From positions 172,764-236,763 of the forward strand of contig JAEZTC010000006.1 in assembly GCA_023421675.1 (NCBI GenBank): DNA of 64,000 nucleotides. Reading direction: 5' to 3'. Of this stretch, positions 52,565 to 61,135 are shown one piece after another (within the stretch, counting starts at the first letter, position 1; every line of letters starts with the position of its first letter). This DNA comes from Bacillota bacterium (GTDB taxonomy: Bacteria > Bacillota > Clostridia > Acetivibrionales > JANLFN01). A program made the translations under genes and the position numbers. The notes beneath the pieces were generated by a model. The model did not search any database and had not been told where the DNA came from. It worked only from the letters and a program-made list of their open reading frames with translations.

Positions 52565-52589
52565 GTCAAGCGCATGTTATGTGCTTGAC
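52565..52589 (+). other. Leader hairpin just upstream of tRNA-Thr
   Basis: GTCAAGCGCAT-gtt-ATGTGCTTGAC: 11-bp stem (one G-T pair) with a 3-base loop, 7 bases before the tRNA and with no T-run. It is probably part of the precursor RNA. Confidence 0.65.
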
Positions 52590-52596
52590 GAAGTAG

Positions 52597-52672
52597 GCTG
52601 GCGTAGCTCAGCAGGTAGAGCAGCTGACTTGTAATCAGCAGGTCGGGGGTTCGATTCCGTCCGCCAGCTCCA
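52597..52672 (+). tRNA. tRNA-Thr (TGT)
   Basis: 76 bases, acceptor GCTGGCG / CGCCAGC, anticodon loop CTTGTAA (TGT) in stem GCTGA / TCAGC, T-loop TTCGATT, CCA encoded. Confidence 0.97.
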
Positions 52673-52676
52673 ATAT

Positions 52677-52761
52677 GGAGGGGTTCCCGAGTGGCCAAAG
52701 GGGGCAGACTGTAAATCTGTTGTCACCGACTTCGATGGTTCGAATCCATCTCCCTCCACCA
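52677..52761 (+). tRNA. tRNA-Tyr (GTA)
   Basis: 85 bases, class II with a long variable arm, acceptor GGAGGGG / TCCCTCC, anticodon loop CTGTAAA (GTA), T-loop TTCGAAT, CCA encoded. Only 4 bases separate it from tRNA-Thr. Confidence 0.97.
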
Positions 52762-52762
52762 A

Positions 52763-52796
52763 AACACAGGATTTTACATTCTGTGTTTTTTTTGTT
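52763..52796. terminator. Terminator of the tRNA-Thr/Tyr unit
   Basis: AAACACAG / CTGTGTTT stem with an AT loop and a long T-run; may serve the convergent gtrA-like gene. Confidence 0.85.
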
Positions 52797-53205
52797 ATTT
52801 GTATATGATTTTTTTGTAAATTACAAAGTTCCAAAGAACTATGATACCCATTGCTATTGCCTTGGAAATCATTTTTGCTATTTTGAATTGTTTTGTAAAT
52901 AATAAAACAAGAACATTGGAAAGTGCCAGATTTATACCGAATAATATACTATACAATAAAAGCTGCCTTCCAAGATGGCCTTTCGATTCAAAAGACCATA
53001 CCCTGTTTAGGATAAAGCTTATAACGAAGCCCGAGGTAAAAGCTGCTGAATTAGCTAGCAGTATAGACAGACCAGCAAGGCTATTAAGAACATAGAATAA
53101 GGCCCATTCAGTAACTGCGGCCAGTCCGCCGGTTATAAGATACCTTAATAATTGTTTCCTTGTTTCAGGCGTCACATATTTTTTGAATTTTTCTACGATA
53201 GCCAT
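52795..53205 (-). CDS. GtrA-family membrane protein
   Basis: A 136-residue protein with four membrane helices and the GtrA pattern: FxRYLITGGLAAVTEW near the start, SFVISFILNRVWSF-type segment (here GFVISFILNRVWSFESKG), and KAIAMGIIVLWNFVIYKK at the end. GtrA proteins are thought to flip or help transfer polyprenyl-linked sugars for cell-surface polymers. AAAAGG precedes ATG 53205. No glycosyltransferase lies next to it, so the partner is elsewhere. Confidence 0.88.
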   Translation of the reverse strand: MAIVEKFKKYVTPETRKQLLRYLITGGLAAVTEWALFYVLNSLAGLSILLANSAAFTSGFVISFILNRVWSFESKGHLGRQLLLYSILFGINLALSNVLVLLFTKQFKIAKMISKAIAMGIIVLWNFVIYKKIIYK

Positions 53206-53301
53206 ACCTTTTCCCCGTTTTATATTTAATATAAGCTTGAAGCAAAACTATGGGAAGCATTGTAAAATGCTCCCCATTTTATTTCATTCCTATTTAGCTT
53301 T

Positions 53302-54204
53302 CTATTTTACGAGCGGAAGAATATATTTATCTATATCCTGCTCTGTTTCAGGAACCTTAACACCCTTATGAAGTGACCAGGTTTCCGCATGTTCTATTGA
53401 ATCTCCGGGTTCCAGAGGTACCAGAGGACTTAATGTTTCCATTTCAAGCATAAAATCGTTTGTATAAGTCTCATATGAGGATGCTGAAAAATCAGGATAA
53501 AGCGCACCATCGAAGTGGTCGAATTTTACAACAAACAGGTTTCCGTGATTTGCATAAGCAGCCCATCCGTCTTCATTTGGAAGACCGAATTTGAAAGCTG
53601 TCTTAGCTGAAGTATCCTGTTTCAAGGTAATATATTTTTCACCCCAATAAACCCTGCTGTCATTCATTTTGGCATAAGGCCACAATGAAATCATTCTATT
53701 TGGGAGATAGGCAATATCTCTTTGCGTTTGAGGTACAATTTCCTTACCACCTGTTGCCATTACTGAGAGAGACCATAAAGACAACTCTGTTGTCCATGCA
53801 CCCTTATTTGTTAGCTTGTGCAAAACCATAACGTCAGAGCTGTCCGGGAACATTGTTATTTCTATTTCCTTTTGGATCATTGTAAACTCTTCAACAGGCT
53901 GCTTGAGTGTAATTCCGTTCTTTCTTTTTTTCCATTCAATTTTGCTGTTGTCTGGCATATAGGTACGGTCTCCTTCTGGACTGTGCCAAAGCCTGTGGCC
54001 GCCAAACAGATTAAACTTATCTCCGCCTGTTTTTCCTACCTGATCGGGTACTTCACAGAATTCATTTTCTCCGCCTTCAAAGCCGAAACGTATTATTCTT
54101 GGCCCTACATCAGTAGTTGCAACAAGATCAACGATGCCATTTGATATTTCGATACAGTTTTTCCAACCCTTATATTCCTTTTTTACTATATTTACATTAC
54201 CCAT
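53302..54204 (-). CDS. DUF4380 / aldose-epimerase-fold protein
   Basis: A 300-residue protein of the galactose-mutarotase-like fold: CIEISNGIVDLVATTDVGPRIIRFGF, NLFGGHRLWHSPEGDRTYMPDN (conserved His/Trp/Glu region), SVMATGGKEIVPQT and a C-terminal YETYTNDFMLEMETLSPLVPLEPGDSI. This fits DUF4380. The fold binds sugars, but the reaction is not known. AGGAGG precedes ATG 54204. It is monocistronic on the minus strand. Confidence 0.75.
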   Translation of the reverse strand: MGNVNIVKKEYKGWKNCIEISNGIVDLVATTDVGPRIIRFGFEGGENEFCEVPDQVGKTGGDKFNLFGGHRLWHSPEGDRTYMPDNSKIEWKKRKNGITLKQPVEEFTMIQKEIEITMFPDSSDVMVLHKLTNKGAWTTELSLWSLSVMATGGKEIVPQTQRDIAYLPNRMISLWPYAKMNDSRVYWGEKYITLKQDTSAKTAFKFGLPNEDGWAAYANHGNLFVVKFDHFDGALYPDFSASSYETYTNDFMLEMETLSPLVPLEPGDSIEHAETWSLHKGVKVPETEQDIDKYILPLVK

Positions 54205-54558
54205 TAATATACCTCCTAAATGTTAAACCTTTCGCACATAAATTCATTATAATATAGTAAAATGACAGCCGCAACATAATTTAGTACAAGTTTCCTTTAT
54301 TAATGAAGCGTTTCCAACATATAGGGTAATAAACGCAATACATGACAGTGGAATATATTGTATCATTGAATTTATGTGTTATAATAATTAATAATTAGTT
54401 AGCATTTTTGCATTTTACTGCTTTAACTGCTTGCATAATGGTTAAGATTTAAATAAAAACTGTGATGTTTGAAATTTTCTTATTCCCCTTATATGAATAC
54501 CTTAAGAGAAAGATTACTAGTTTGTTTATGTTAATAATATAGTAGGAGGATTTAAAAA
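54205..54558 (+). promoter_or_regulatory. Intergenic region with a dapF promoter candidate (54358-54385)
   Basis: About 350 AT-rich bases. TTGTAT (54358-54363), 16-bp spacer, TATAAT (54380-54385) is the best plus-strand promoter, leaving a leader of about 165 bases before dapF. No lysine riboswitch or other known motif was recognised in the leader. Confidence 0.45.
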
Positions 54559-55392
54559 ATGAAATTTACAAAGATGCAAGGTGCAGGAAACGATTATGTA
54601 TATGTTAATTGTATGGAACAAACGATAGATAATATACCTGAAAAAGCGCGTTTTATAAGTGACAGACATTTCGGCATAGGATCCGATGGGTTGGTACTGA
54701 TAATGCCTTCCGAGGTTGCTGATTTCAGAATGAGAATGTTTAATTCAGACGGATCTGAATCAGAAATGTGTGGAAATGCAACAAGATGTATAGCAAAGTA
54801 TGTTTATGAATATGGTCTTACCGATAAGACAACTGTCAGCCTTGAAACACTTGCTGGGATAAAAATACTTCAAATGAACCTTAAGGATGGAAAAGTTGAT
54901 TCGGTAAGGGTTGATATGGGTGAACCAATACTTGAACCAGATAAAATACCGGTTATTAGCAGCAAGGATCGTTTTATTTCAGAATCCGTTGATGTTGATG
55001 GTGTAGAGTATAAGATGACATGCGTTTCCATGGGAAATCCACACGCGGTTATATATGTTGATGATGTGGTTAATCTTCATATTGAAGCAATTGGGCCTAA
55101 AGTAGAAAATCACAAGCTTTTCCCCAGACGTACAAATACTGAATTTGTTAAGGTAATTGATAGAAAAACCTTACAAATGAGGGTTTGGGAAAGAGGAGCA
55201 GGTGAGACTCTTGCATGCGGAACAGGTGCATGCGCCACTCTGGTTGCAACCGTACTCAATGGCCTTTGTGACAGGACCGCAACATTGAAACTTTTAGGCG
55301 GAGATCTTGTAATTGAGTGGAATGAAGAAGACAACCATGTATATATGACGGGACCGGCGGTTATAGTTTTCGACGGCAATATAGAAATATGA
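54559..55392 (+). CDS. dapF: Diaminopimelate epimerase
   Basis: A 277-residue enzyme converting LL- to meso-diaminopimelate for lysine and peptidoglycan. Both catalytic cysteines are present: GSESEMCGNATRCIAKY (about residue 74) and GETLACGTGACATLVA (about 220). The N-terminal MKFTKMQGAGNDYV is typical. AGGAGG precedes ATG 54559. The stop codon coincides with the left edge of a palindromic element; dapL follows 258 bases later, so the two consecutive pathway steps are adjacent. Confidence 0.97.
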   Translation: MKFTKMQGAGNDYVYVNCMEQTIDNIPEKARFISDRHFGIGSDGLVLIMPSEVADFRMRMFNSDGSESEMCGNATRCIAKYVYEYGLTDKTTVSLETLAGIKILQMNLKDGKVDSVRVDMGEPILEPDKIPVISSKDRFISESVDVDGVEYKMTCVSMGNPHAVIYVDDVVNLHIEAIGPKVENHKLFPRRTNTEFVKVIDRKTLQMRVWERGAGETLACGTGACATLVATVLNGLCDRTATLKLLGGDLVIEWNEEDNHVYMTGPAVIVFDGNIEI

Positions 55393-55512
55393 AAATTGTT
55401 ATAAGCGGCGCATTACGTTGTCAGCCATCGTTTTAAAAATGCTCGCATATAACAATATGCTCCGCTTTTTAAGACTCGGACTTCCTAGTACTGCTTGCTT
55501 CTACCAATTTTC
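55391..55512. repeat. 122-bp palindromic element starting at the dapF stop codon
   Basis: Terminal inverted ends GAAAATTG (55391-55398) and CAATTTTC (55505-55512); inner pairs include GTTTTAAAAA / TTTTTAAGAC and the perfect centre GCATAT-aaca-ATATGC (55445-55460). Terminal, inner and central dyads share one axis near 55452. It resembles the element at 58990-59109 in size, layout and parts of its sequence (CGCATT, ACTCnn, CTCCG). Confidence 0.65.
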
Positions 55513-55650
55513 AAGTAAACTTATAATAATTATAAAAACTATTGGCCTAGCTATACTCGCTTCTGATGATTGTAAAAGTAAATAAAATATTTTTTTTATA
55601 TATTAATCTTTATTTATTATTAATGTTAAATTAAGTTAGGAGAGAAGAAA

Positions 55651-56886
55651 ATGGCACTTGTTAATGAAAATCATTTAAAATTACCCGGTAATTACTTATT
55701 TGCTGAAATTGGAAAGAGAGTAAATGCATATAAAAATGCAAACCCTGATGCAAATATTATAAGACTTGGAATAGGTGATGTTACCAGACCACTTCCCCAG
55801 GCATCCATTGATGCAATGCATAAAGCTGTTGATGATATGTCCAGCGTGGAAACCTTCAAGGGATATCCCGAATATGAAGGCTATGATTTCCTTATTGAAA
55901 AAATCATTGAAGTGGATTATGCAAAACGCGGAGTAAAAATAGACAGGGATGAGGTTTTTGTAAGTGACGGTGCAAAGAGTGACACCGCTAATATTCAGGA
56001 GTTGTTCGGCCTTAACAACAAGATTGCTGTTACAGACCCTGTTTACCCAGTTTATGTCGACAGTAATGTAATGGCTGGAAGAACAGGAGTGTATGGTGCT
56101 GATAACAAGTGGAGCAATGTAACCTACTTACCTTGTTCAGCTGTCAATAAGTTTGTTCCTGACCTTCCAAAAGAAGCGGTTGATTTAATTTACCTATGCT
56201 TTCCGAACAATCCAACAGGAATGACGTTGAATAAGACTGAACTAAAAAAATGGGTGGATTATGCAAAGGCAAACAAATCAATAATACTCTACGATTCTGC
56301 ATATGAAGCATATATACATGAAGAGGATGTTCCTCATAGCATCTATGAAATAGAAGGCGCAAAGGATGTAGCAATAGAATTCAGAAGCTTTTCAAAGACT
56401 GCGGGCTTTACCGGTACAAGATGCGCATACTGTGTTATACCAAAGTCAGTTGTTGCTTACACAAGCTCAGGAGAAGCTATTGGACTTAACAGGATGTGGT
56501 ACAGACGTCAGGCTACAAAATTTAATGGTGTTTCCTATATAGTTCAAAGAGGAGCAGAGGCTGTTTACTCAGATGAAGGTCAAAAGCAGATAAGGGAAAC
56601 AATAAATTATTATATGACCAATGCAAAAATTATAAGAGAAGGTCTTATAAAGGTTGGAATTGAAGTTTACGGTGGAGTTAATGCGCCGTACATATGGCTT
56701 AAAACCCCTAATAACCTTGATTCATGGACATTCTTTGATAAGCTTCTCAGTGAAGCAAATATAGCAGGAACTCCGGGAGCGGGCTTCGGGCCTAGCGGGG
56801 AAGGCTATTTCAGACTTACTGCATTTGGAAGCAGGGAAAGCACAGAAGAGGCTGTAGAAAGATTTAAAACAAGATTAAAGATTTGA
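55651..56886 (+). CDS. dapL: LL-diaminopimelate aminotransferase
   Basis: A 411-residue PLP enzyme that makes LL-diaminopimelate from tetrahydrodipicolinate in one step. The PLP lysine is in EFRSFSKTAGFTGTRCAYC; the N-terminal FAEIGKRV, the GIGDVTRPLP loop and CFPNNPTGM match DapL. It lies next to dapF, giving the last two steps to meso-DAP without succinylated or acetylated intermediates. AGGAGAG precedes ATG 55651. A terminator follows. Confidence 0.96.
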   Translation: MALVNENHLKLPGNYLFAEIGKRVNAYKNANPDANIIRLGIGDVTRPLPQASIDAMHKAVDDMSSVETFKGYPEYEGYDFLIEKIIEVDYAKRGVKIDRDEVFVSDGAKSDTANIQELFGLNNKIAVTDPVYPVYVDSNVMAGRTGVYGADNKWSNVTYLPCSAVNKFVPDLPKEAVDLIYLCFPNNPTGMTLNKTELKKWVDYAKANKSIILYDSAYEAYIHEEDVPHSIYEIEGAKDVAIEFRSFSKTAGFTGTRCAYCVIPKSVVAYTSSGEAIGLNRMWYRRQATKFNGVSYIVQRGAEAVYSDEGQKQIRETINYYMTNAKIIREGLIKVGIEVYGGVNAPYIWLKTPNNLDSWTFFDKLLSEANIAGTPGAGFGPSGEGYFRLTAFGSRESTEEAVERFKTRLKI

Positions 56887-56899
56887 TTTTGATTAAATA

Positions 56900-56938
56900 T
56901 AAAACCCGGAGAATATGTTCCTCTGGGTTTTTTGCATT
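56900..56938 (+). terminator. Terminator after dapL
   Basis: AACCCGGAG / CTCTGGGTT imperfect stem with loop and a T-run. Confidence 0.7.
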
Positions 56939-56998
56939 TTAAACAAAGCCTGGGCACATACTATACTTAAAATCTGTTTTAAAGGGTGAAGTGCCCAT

Positions 56999-57916
56999 AT
57001 GAGAAAAGCAATTCTCGGACTTTCGGTTTTTTTTGCATTGCTGCTTTTTGCGGACGGAGTTGCAGCAATATCATATATGAAGGAATTAAACAGAGAAAGG
57101 ATAGAAAGCAAGCATAAGCTTCAGATGAATTCATCTGATTCTAATAAGAATACCACTTTAGGAACTGAACCAAGTCCTTTTAATACTCTTATTATTGGAT
57201 ATGATGAAGAAGGTTCAAGAAGTGATGTAATACTTTTACTCAATATAAGCCCAGCTTCGGGCAAGATAAATATTCTTTCTATTGCAAGGGACACACGTAT
57301 TGTTTACAAAGGTAGGTATGAAAAATTAAACGCTCTTACAGCTATCAGCGGTAAGGATCGTCTTATTGAAGAAGTCCAGAAAATTACCGGTCTGCCGGTA
57401 TCTTATTATATAGCTTTAAATTTTAAGGGTTTTCGGCAAATAATCGATTCACTTGACGGAGTTCAATTTACTATTCCTTTTGATATGGATTATGATGACC
57501 CATATCAAAATCTTCATGTTCATCTCAATCAAGGACCTCAACTACTGAACGGGAGAAAATCAGAACAATTTGTTAGATATAGAAAGGGTAATGAAGAAGG
57601 ACAAGGCTATACAGATGGTGATATAGGAAGAATTAAAGCCCAGCAGGAATTTGTCAAAAGTTTTATAGAACAGAAGCTTAAATTAAAATACATATCAAAA
57701 GCCCCTGAAATATTTTCCATACTCAAAAAAAACATGAAAACAAACATAGAATTTGCTGATGTAGATTACTACCTTAAGTATTTAAAAAATATCAGGTATG
57801 ATGATTTAAAATCCTTTGTTATCCCAGGAGAATCAACCTATGAGGATGATTTGTGGTACTTCATATATGACAGGAAAAAAACAGCTTCAATGATAGAAGA
57901 TAACTTTTTTAAATAG
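56999..57916 (+). CDS. LytR-CpsA-Psr (LCP) family protein
   Basis: A 305-residue cell-wall ligase-type protein: one N-terminal membrane helix (about residues 5-24), a short linker, then the LCP domain with FNTLIIGYDEEGSRSDVILLLNI (Asp/Arg of the active site), ILSIARDTRIV and later FVRYRKGNEE...DIGRIKAQQEFV. LCP proteins attach undecaprenyl-linked glycopolymers to peptidoglycan. AAGGGTGAAG lies upstream of the ATG. It follows dapL, so neighbouring genes share a cell-wall theme, although a terminator separates them. Confidence 0.92.
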   Translation: MRKAILGLSVFFALLLFADGVAAISYMKELNRERIESKHKLQMNSSDSNKNTTLGTEPSPFNTLIIGYDEEGSRSDVILLLNISPASGKINILSIARDTRIVYKGRYEKLNALTAISGKDRLIEEVQKITGLPVSYYIALNFKGFRQIIDSLDGVQFTIPFDMDYDDPYQNLHVHLNQGPQLLNGRKSEQFVRYRKGNEEGQGYTDGDIGRIKAQQEFVKSFIEQKLKLKYISKAPEIFSILKKNMKTNIEFADVDYYLKYLKNIRYDDLKSFVIPGESTYEDDLWYFIYDRKKTASMIEDNFFK

Positions 57917-58007
57917 TATACTTTCGTAACAAACTAAAGGTTTGAAATACTAAGCTTTATAAGATAAAATTAAAATATTGAGCTTATATAAGTTATGGAG
58001 GTCAAAC

Positions 58008-58991
58008 TTGAAAAAAATTGGCTTTACTACGAGTATCCCGGTTGAAGTTATATTTGCTGCAGGTCTTATTCCTGTTGATCTTAATAATATTTTTGTAATT
58101 TCTGAAAGCCCCTCTGTATTTGTAGAGAAGGCTGAGAGCTATGGTTTTCCAAGGAACACCTGTGCATGGATAAAAGGTATCTTTTCTGCTATTATGGCAA
58201 CTGAAGATCTTAATACCATTATTAGTGTTGTAGAAGGTGATTGCTCAAATACCAGAGCTTTGACAGAAGTTCTGAGTTTGAACAATATTAAATGTATACC
58301 ATTTTCGTATCCTCATTCCAGAAGCTATACAATGCTAAAAAATGAAATTGAAGTGTTGTGTAAATTATTTAATGTTACTTTGGGGGATTGTTTAAAGGTA
58401 AAAAAACAGCTTGATACAATAAGGAAGAGGTTATTATATCTTGATGAACTTACATGGAAGCATAATAAGGCATCAGGTTTTGAAAATCACCTTTGGCAGG
58501 TAAGCAGCAGTGATTTTAACAGTAATTTAATCCTGTTTGCATCCCAACTGGAATCTGTTATTGAATTGACAGAGAAGCGTAACGAGAAAAATCAGAAAGT
58601 AAGATTAGGTTATATAGGAGTACCCCCCATATTTGCAGAAATATATGACTTTGTAGAAGCACATGATGCAAGGTTTGTTTATAATGAAGTTCAACGGCAG
58701 TTTACTATGGCCCATGGAATAGACAATGATGATATTGTAGAAGTTTACAGGCAGTTTACTTACCCGTATGACCTAAATGGACGCCTTGAAGATATAAAAA
58801 AGCAGATTGAACTCAGAAAGATAGATGGAATAGTACATTATACGCAAGCATTCTGCTTTAGGGGTATAGAAGATATAGTTATAAGAAAAGAGCTTGGAGT
58901 TCCTGTACTGACGCTTGAAGGTGACAGGCCTGGAGGGCTTGATGCGAGGACAAAACTCAGAGTGGAGTCATTTATCGAAATGCTTAGTTGA
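58008..58991 (+). CDS. HgdB/double-cubane-type 2-hydroxyacyl-CoA dehydratase-like protein
   Basis: A 327-residue protein of the HgdB/BcrC family: FTTSIPVEVIFAAGLIPVDLNN start, then likely cluster cysteines C52 (NTCAWIKG), C79 (EGDCSNTRAL) and C283 (QAFCFRGIED), ending LTLEGDRPGGLDARTKLRVESF. A lone HgdB-type subunit followed by an activase resembles the double-cubane reductase pairs (YjiM/YjiL-like). TTG 58008 follows GGAGG by 6 bases. The substrate is unknown. Confidence 0.8.
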   Translation: MKKIGFTTSIPVEVIFAAGLIPVDLNNIFVISESPSVFVEKAESYGFPRNTCAWIKGIFSAIMATEDLNTIISVVEGDCSNTRALTEVLSLNNIKCIPFSYPHSRSYTMLKNEIEVLCKLFNVTLGDCLKVKKQLDTIRKRLLYLDELTWKHNKASGFENHLWQVSSSDFNSNLILFASQLESVIELTEKRNEKNQKVRLGYIGVPPIFAEIYDFVEAHDARFVYNEVQRQFTMAHGIDNDDIVEVYRQFTYPYDLNGRLEDIKKQIELRKIDGIVHYTQAFCFRGIEDIVIRKELGVPVLTLEGDRPGGLDARTKLRVESFIEMLS

Positions 58992-59109
58992 AAAGTGTCA
59001 GAACCTTCGCATTGCTGTGTTGCAAGATTCGTTACGGTACTCATTTATATGAATAAACTCCGTTCCTCACTTATCTTGCGCCTTGCACTACTCGATTCTG
59101 ACGCTTTTC
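58990..59109. repeat. 120-bp palindromic element starting at a stop codon
   Basis: GAAAAGTGTCAGAA (from 58990) pairs with TTCTGACGCTTTTC (to 59109) apart from one G-T pair; further in, GCAAGAT (59022-59028) pairs with ATCTTGC (59073-59079) and ACGG with CCGT on the same axis near 59050. The left end is the TGA of the upstream gene. It is related to the element at 55391-55512. Confidence 0.7.
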
Positions 59110-59178
59110 CAAATAACAATATGTTATTTATATTATGTTAGATTGCAAGTTAAAAATATAGGTTGGAGAGTTTAAGAC

Positions 59179-59937
59179 ATGAAAGTACTTGGTATAGATA
59201 TTGGCAGCAGGTCTGTTAAAATAGTAGTATTTAATGACGGCAAGATGAAAGATAACAGAATAATTGATACATCCATTTTTTACAGAGAATTTTGCAAGCA
59301 TATCGACGGCACCATACGGGTAGACTTTGATAAGCTTGGCATCAAAGATGCAGACAGGATTATTAGTACAGGCTATGGCCGTAATAATGTTAATGTTGAT
59401 GGCTCGGAAAAAATTGTAGAGTTGAAAGCACATACCCTTGGCGCGGTTTGGCAGACAGGTCTCAAGGACTTCACGTTGCTTGATATGGGTGGGCAGGACA
59501 GTAAAATAATTTCTGTAATTAATGGCAGAATGTCGGATATGATATTAAATGATAAATGCGCAGCGTCGTGTGGAAGATACCTTGAGAATATGTCACATGT
59601 TTTGGATATAACTCTTGAAGAATTGGTGAAGCATTATCAAAAACCAGTTGAATTAAGTTCGACCTGTGCTGTTTTTGGTGAATCCGAGCTTATTGGGCGT
59701 ATATCTGAAGGCTATCCGGTTGAACGCCTTGCAGCAGGTGTTAACTATTCCTTGTTCAAACGAATTAAACCGCTTATGGAACGCTTCCCGTGCAATACCC
59801 TGGTAGTAACAGGCGGGGTCGCAAAAAATTATGCACTTATAAGTTATGTAAAACATGAGACCTGTTTCAAAAACATTGTTGTTCCTTCCGAACCACAACT
59901 TAACGGTGCTATCGGCTGCTGTGCTTATTGCTTATGA
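59179..59937 (+). CDS. HgdC-type ATP-dependent activase (BadF/BadG family)
   Basis: A 252-residue ASKHA-fold ATPase that passes electrons to its partner: KVLGIDIGSRSVKIVVF (phosphate loop), LLDMGGQDSKII, the bridging-cluster cysteines in NDKCAASCGRYLENM and SSTCAVFGESELIG, and VVTGGVAKNYAL. As a homodimer such proteins hold one [4Fe-4S] cluster between subunits and drive low-potential electron transfer at the cost of ATP. It follows its probable partner gene, with the palindromic element between. GGAGAG precedes the ATG. Confidence 0.9.
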   Translation: MKVLGIDIGSRSVKIVVFNDGKMKDNRIIDTSIFYREFCKHIDGTIRVDFDKLGIKDADRIISTGYGRNNVNVDGSEKIVELKAHTLGAVWQTGLKDFTLLDMGGQDSKIISVINGRMSDMILNDKCAASCGRYLENMSHVLDITLEELVKHYQKPVELSSTCAVFGESELIGRISEGYPVERLAAGVNYSLFKRIKPLMERFPCNTLVVTGGVAKNYALISYVKHETCFKNIVVPSEPQLNGAIGCCAYCL

Positions 59938-60079
59938 TTTAATACATAATTGTATTTTAACCGCTATACATTTATAATAGGTTTAGAATCAAGGATTGAG
60001 TTAAAATATATAGGCGTATGTGTACTTTAAGGACAACATTAGAGACTGTTTAAATGCAGTTTTTATTATGGAGGTATTT

Positions 60080-60754
60080 ATGAAAAGAGCAGTTGTGTTA
60101 CTTTCAGGCGGGCTTGACAGCGTAACCTGCTTATCAGTAGCTATAAATGAAGGCTATGAGGTGTATCCTCTTTCATTTAATTATAGTCAAAGACACAAAA
60201 AAGAACTTGATTGTGCTGGAAATGCAGTCAATTATTATGGAATAAAAACTCATAAAATTATTAAAATGGAGAATGTGGGCGGCAGTGCCCTTACAGATAT
60301 GGAAATCGATGTTCCTGAATATAAAGGAGATAGCGATATCCCTGTTACTTATGTTCCTGCCAGAAACATAATTTTTCTGAGCTATGCAGTAGGATATGCT
60401 GAAGTAGTAGGTGCAGAAGCGATTTATATAGGAGTAAATGCCATAGATTACAGTGGTTATCCTGATTGTAGGCCTGAATTCATAGAAGCATTTGAAAATA
60501 CCATTAAAGTAGGAACTAAAAGCGGTGTTGAGGGAAATCCGATTAAAATAATCACTCCTCTTTTACATTTAACCAAGGCAGAGATTATTAAACTTGCATA
60601 TAAGAATAATGCACCTTTGAATTTAACGACCAGCTGCTATAAAGGCGGAGAAAAGGCCTGTGGTATTTGTGACAGCTGTATTCTGAGACTTAAAGGGTTT
60701 AGGGAAGCGGGTCTTACTGATCCTGTAGAATATGAAAGCGGGGCAAATAAATGA
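60080..60754 (+). CDS. queC: 7-cyano-7-deazaguanine synthase
   Basis: A 224-residue enzyme making preQ0 for queuosine. PP-loop VLLSGGLDSVTCL (about residues 6-18) and the C-terminal zinc site CYKGGEKACGICDSCILRLKGF are both complete. ATG 60080 follows GGAGG. It overlaps queD by 4 bases (ATGA). No clear preQ1 riboswitch was recognised in the leader. Confidence 0.96.
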   Translation: MKRAVVLLSGGLDSVTCLSVAINEGYEVYPLSFNYSQRHKKELDCAGNAVNYYGIKTHKIIKMENVGGSALTDMEIDVPEYKGDSDIPVTYVPARNIIFLSYAVGYAEVVGAEAIYIGVNAIDYSGYPDCRPEFIEAFENTIKVGTKSGVEGNPIKIITPLLHLTKAEIIKLAYKNNAPLNLTTSCYKGGEKACGICDSCILRLKGFREAGLTDPVEYESGANK

Positions 60755-61134
60755 AAAGCGGAAAAGTAAGTATAACAAAGGTTTTCACCTTTGATAGTGC
60801 TCACCATTTAAATGATTATGAAGGCAAGTGTAAAAACATACATGGACATACATACAAACTTGAAGTAACAGTAAAGGGATTTACAGATCCAAACGGCTTA
60901 GTAATGGATTTCCATGACCTCAATGATATCGTTGAAGATCAGGTCCTTGTGCAGATAGATCATTTATACCTTAATGAAATTCTTGATTTTAACCCTACGT
61001 GTGAAAACATTGGGATGTGGATATGGGGGCAAATAACCAAAAGATTGCCTGAAACAGGACCCAAGCTTGAACGGCTTGTGCTGTGGGAAACGCCTACCAG
61101 TTTTATTACTATAGATAAGGAAGACATGGAATAA
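60751..61134 (+). CDS. queD: 6-carboxytetrahydropterin synthase
   Basis: A 127-residue enzyme of the queuosine pathway. Zinc ligands are in DSAHHLNDYEGKCKNIHGHTYKLEV (AHH plus HGH) with the catalytic Cys between, and the later VMDFHDLNDIVEDQV is typical. It converts dihydroneopterin triphosphate to carboxytetrahydropterin. It overlaps queC by 4 bases; queE follows only after a repeat-rich gap of about 200 bases. Confidence 0.96.
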   Translation: MKSGKVSITKVFTFDSAHHLNDYEGKCKNIHGHTYKLEVTVKGFTDPNGLVMDFHDLNDIVEDQVLVQIDHLYLNEILDFNPTCENIGMWIWGQITKRLPETGPKLERLVLWETPTSFITIDKEDME

Positions 61135-61135
61135 C

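Noticed and set aside
52577..52902. Reading frames across tRNA-Thr and tRNA-Tyr, on both strands
   Set aside because: They cover tRNA genes and the tRNA terminator.
54205..54558. Lysine riboswitch before dapF
   Set aside because: The region is AT-rich without the conserved lysine-aptamer elements; only a promoter candidate is seen.
55391..55512. Simple rho-independent terminator after dapF
   Set aside because: The dyad spans 122 bases with bulges, begins inside the stop codon and has no T-run, so it is listed as a palindromic repeat.
59938..60079. preQ1 riboswitch before queC
   Set aside because: No C-rich pseudoknot with an A-rich tail could be recognised in this leader.
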